From Arthrobacter glacialis (GTDB taxonomy: Bacteria > Actinomycetota > Actinomycetes > Actinomycetales > Micrococcaceae), in the NCBI RefSeq assembly GCF_002909445.1, contig NZ_PPXC01000008.1, positions 1 through 64,000 of the forward strand: a stretch of 64,000 nucleotides of DNA, in the 5' to 3' direction. Position 1 is the first letter of the stretch, and the number at the start of each line of letters is the position of its first letter. Under the pieces are notes generated by a model. It was not told the DNA's origin. It ran no database searches and saw nothing but the letters and a program-made list of their open reading frames with translations. The position numbers were made by a program, and so were the translations under genes. This document shows, in pieces, positions 62,145 to 64,000 of the stretch.

Positions 62145-62777
62145 ATGACTAAGCAGAAATCGACTTCTACTGGGCGACGGCGCGGACGCCCCCCAGGCAG
62201 CGGGAGCACCCGGAACACCATCCTCGAAGCAGCCCGACGACAATTTGCCACCGAGGGATTCACCACCACAACCATTCGAAGCATCGCCACAGATGCCGAC
62301 GTCGACGCATCCCAAGTCATGCAATTTTTCGGATCAAAGGACGCACTTTTCGCCGCCGTCATGTCCATTCCCCCGATGGTTCTTGCCTTGTTCGACACGG
62401 CCTTCGAAGGCCCTGACGAGTGCCTTGGGGAGCGTGTGGTCCGCGCTTATCTGCAGGCTTGGGAAGGAACCCCGGAAGAGTCGGAGCCCCTCATGGTCAT
62501 GCTGCGCGGAGCCATCGTCAACGACACCGCAAGCAAGCAACTCGCGGACTTCATCCAATCCCGGCTGCTCGATGGAGCGAGAGAGCGAATCGCCGACGAC
62601 TCCGAAAGCGCGTTGCGGGCCGGCCTCGCATCATCCATGCTCGTGGGCCTCATCACCAGCCGCCGCATCATCGGCGTCCCCCTCCTAGCCGAGGCCGACC
62701 CCGAGGCGGTCATCAGACTAGTTGGCCCGGCAATCCAAGAAATCCTCGCCCCTGGTACGGCCAACCGCGCATCGTGA
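62145..62777 (+). CDS. TetR-family transcriptional regulator
   Basis: This 210-residue regulator has a basic N-terminal arm (KQKSTSTGRRRGRPPGS). The helix-turn-helix is ILEAARRQFATEGFTTTTIRSIATDADVDASQVMQFFGSKDALFAAVM. The C-terminal domain has VRAYLQAWEGTPEESEPLMVMLRGAI and SALRAGLASSMLVGLITSRRIIGVPLLAEADPEAVIRLVGPAIQEIL. The last region resembles the group with a TetR_C_33-like tail. It is divergent from the CocE-type hydrolase; local control is likely. Confidence 0.9.
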   Translation: MTKQKSTSTGRRRGRPPGSGSTRNTILEAARRQFATEGFTTTTIRSIATDADVDASQVMQFFGSKDALFAAVMSIPPMVLALFDTAFEGPDECLGERVVRAYLQAWEGTPEESEPLMVMLRGAIVNDTASKQLADFIQSRLLDGARERIADDSESALRAGLASSMLVGLITSRRIIGVPLLAEADPEAVIRLVGPAIQEILAPGTANRAS

Positions 62778-63017
62778 TCCTCCCGTTCCCTCGGAGCCAT
62801 AGGAGACTTGCACGCAATACTCGCGTACAGGACGGCGCCCGAAATGGCGGTCTGTGCGTGTTGGATCGACCCGAAGGCTTCCCATCCCGCCGTCGTCCAT
62901 GGCATGCGCACTCAGCTACTTCAACGGAATCGATGGCTGCCACGCATCCAAGATGCCAGCCAATAGTGCGTTGACAAGAATCAGCTCACCAGGCTGCTGG
63001 TGGCCAGTTGAAACTGC
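62778..63017. other. Intergenic, nothing recognised
   Basis: No open frame with family resemblance. The stretch separates the intact TetR gene from the TetR remnant. Confidence 0.35.
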
Positions 63018-63280
63018 CTATTCGCGGCCATGTGAGGTGCCCATGTACCTAGGTGACTTGGCGGCGAGACCATGGAGGATGAGGTCGACGCCCGCTAAGA
63101 ACTCTGACCTATCATCGTGGGTTTGGAGGCGTGAGGCCATACTCCGGGTGAAGATCCACTCCTCAGGGTCAAGCGCCGCCCAGTGCGCGCTGATCGAGGC
63201 GAGCGAGTTCGCTCTGCCAAGGGACGCCTCGGGCGAACGGGAGGTGGCTGCTTCTTGGCTGCCTGCTCCGATGATATAGA
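63018..63280 (-). pseudogene. C-terminal remnant of a TetR-family regulator
   Basis: The minus-strand frame reads ISAHWAALDPEEWIFTRSMASRL, then HDDRSEFLAGVDLILHGLAA. This is the C-terminal end of tetracycline-repressor-like proteins (F..G.DLIL.GL). The N-terminal DNA-binding half is missing. The frame passes into transposase sequence at about 63280, so the insertion sequence probably destroyed the gene. Confidence 0.6.
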
Positions 63281-63282
63281 TC

Positions 63283-64000
63283 AGCAGAGTAGACGTAGCC
63301 CCCTTCGAACGCTCCGAGGCGCGCACTACCCAGCGAAACGGCTCCCGAACCAGGACGTTGACGACCACAGCCGGGGATTTGAACCTGAAGATCCCCAAGC
63401 TGCGGAACGGATCGTTCTTCCCTGCATTGCTCGAACGGCGCCGTCGCGTTGACCAGGCCCTCTACGCCGTGGTGATGGAGGCCTATCTGCACGGGGTTTC
63501 CACCCGCAAGGTCGACGATCTAGTCAAGGCGCTCGGGGCCGACACCGGGATTTCCAAGTCCGAAGTCTCCCGGATCTGCGAGGACCTGGACCATGAAGTC
63601 GGTGCTTTCCGTGACCGTGACATCTCCGCCATGGACTACCCGTACGTGTTCCTCGATGCGCCCTACTGCAAGGCCAGGGTCGGGCACCGGGTCGTCTCCC
63701 AAGCCGTCGTGGTCGCTTTCGGGGTGGCTGCGGACGGGCGCCGGGAAGTCCTTGGCTTCGATGTTGGCGACAGCGAGAACGAAGGTTTCTGGACCGCGTT
63801 CCTGCGTTCCATGAAAACCCGTGGACTCGACGGAGTGAAGCTGGCGATCTCCGACGCCCACCTAGGCTTGAAGAAGGCTATCGCCACGGTCTTCCAGGGC
63901 GCTTCCTGGCAGCGGTGCCGGGTGCATTTCATGCGTAACGTACTCTCGATCGTGCCCAAGGGTTCCCAGGACATGGTCGGCTCAATCATCCGCACCGCCT
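63283..64000 (+). mobile_element. IS256-family (mutator-type) transposase, partial
   Basis: An open frame without a start runs from 63283 to the window end. It reads RTTQRNGSRTRTL, AGDLNLKIPKLRNGSFFP, LLERRRRVDQALYAVVMEAYLHGVSTRKVDDLV, GISKSEVSRICEDLD, VFLDAPYCKARV (first DDE aspartate), FDVGDSENEGFW, KLAISDAHLGLKKAI (second aspartate) and WQRCRVHFMRNV. This matches the middle of IS256-type transposases. About 60-70 N-terminal residues are absent: an in-frame TAG at 63277 and TetR-like sequence precede it. The C-terminal part with the catalytic Glu lies outside the window. Confidence 0.88.

Overview
The window looks like part of the chromosome of a high-GC Gram-positive actinobacterium, most likely an Arthrobacter-like member of the Micrococcaceae. 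The evidence is GC-rich coding sequence with frequent GTG starts, sugar importers of the CUT1 type with no ATPase beside them (a habit of actinobacteria that share one MsiK-like ATPase), an LAxTG sorting signal of the class E sortase type, and IS256- and IS21-type insertion sequence pieces. The genus is inferred; no rRNA, intact tRNA or core marker gene is present.

Layout. 0-0.1 kb: repeats typical of an IS21-family element end. 0.9-5.8 kb: a secreted sialidase diverging from a cell-wall-anchored CshA-type surface protein. 5.9-6.5 kb: a MarR gene cut off at its 5' end, followed by copy R1 of a ~260-bp direct repeat. 6.9-14.3 kb: sugar or polyol cluster 1 (AraC regulator, zinc polyol dehydrogenase, ABC importer, FAD oxidoreductase, broken PfkB kinase). 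14.9-21.0 kb: sugar cluster 2 (LacI regulator with a visible operator, ABC importer, Gfo/Idh/MocA dehydrogenase, ThuA protein). 21.0-22.7 kb: a small inverted-repeat element, a decayed NlpC/P60 gene and repeat copy R2. 22.7-30.7 kb: a complete carbon-phosphorus lyase operon phnGHIJKL-2H-phnM-phnN with divergent phnF. 31.1-38.2 kb: an ArsR-SulP-multicopper oxidase operon and a DUF4389-UbiB pair. 38.7-54.2 kb: a tandem-repeat microprotein and a large catabolic region (two acyl-CoA dehydrogenases, a DUF2804 protein with an ABC importer, two LysR regulators, a semialdehyde-type dehydrogenase, and a CoA-transferase/beta-oxidation operon). 54.3-62.8 kb: HxlR, thioesterase, MFS exporter, VOC protein, NADP-binding reductase, CorA, CocE-type hydrolase and TetR genes. 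63.0-64.0 kb: a TetR remnant abutting an IS256-family transposase that runs off the window.

The window reads as a mosaic of nutrient-acquisition cassettes. Two repeat families mark the joints. R1 and R2 bracket both sugar clusters. Three copies of a tRNA 3'-end-plus-terminator sequence lie at 31.2, 38.5 and 58.9 kb. No integrase was seen.

The most coherent possibly undescribed system is at 40.6-53.2 kb. One near-identical operator-like motif lies upstream of the ABC importer/DUF2804 operon, the aldehyde dehydrogenase and the CoA-transferase/beta-oxidation operon, with a LysR gene in the middle. This predicts one regulon that imports a compound, oxidises an aldehyde to an acid, activates it with CoA and degrades it by beta-oxidation. 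The substrate cannot be read from the sequence.
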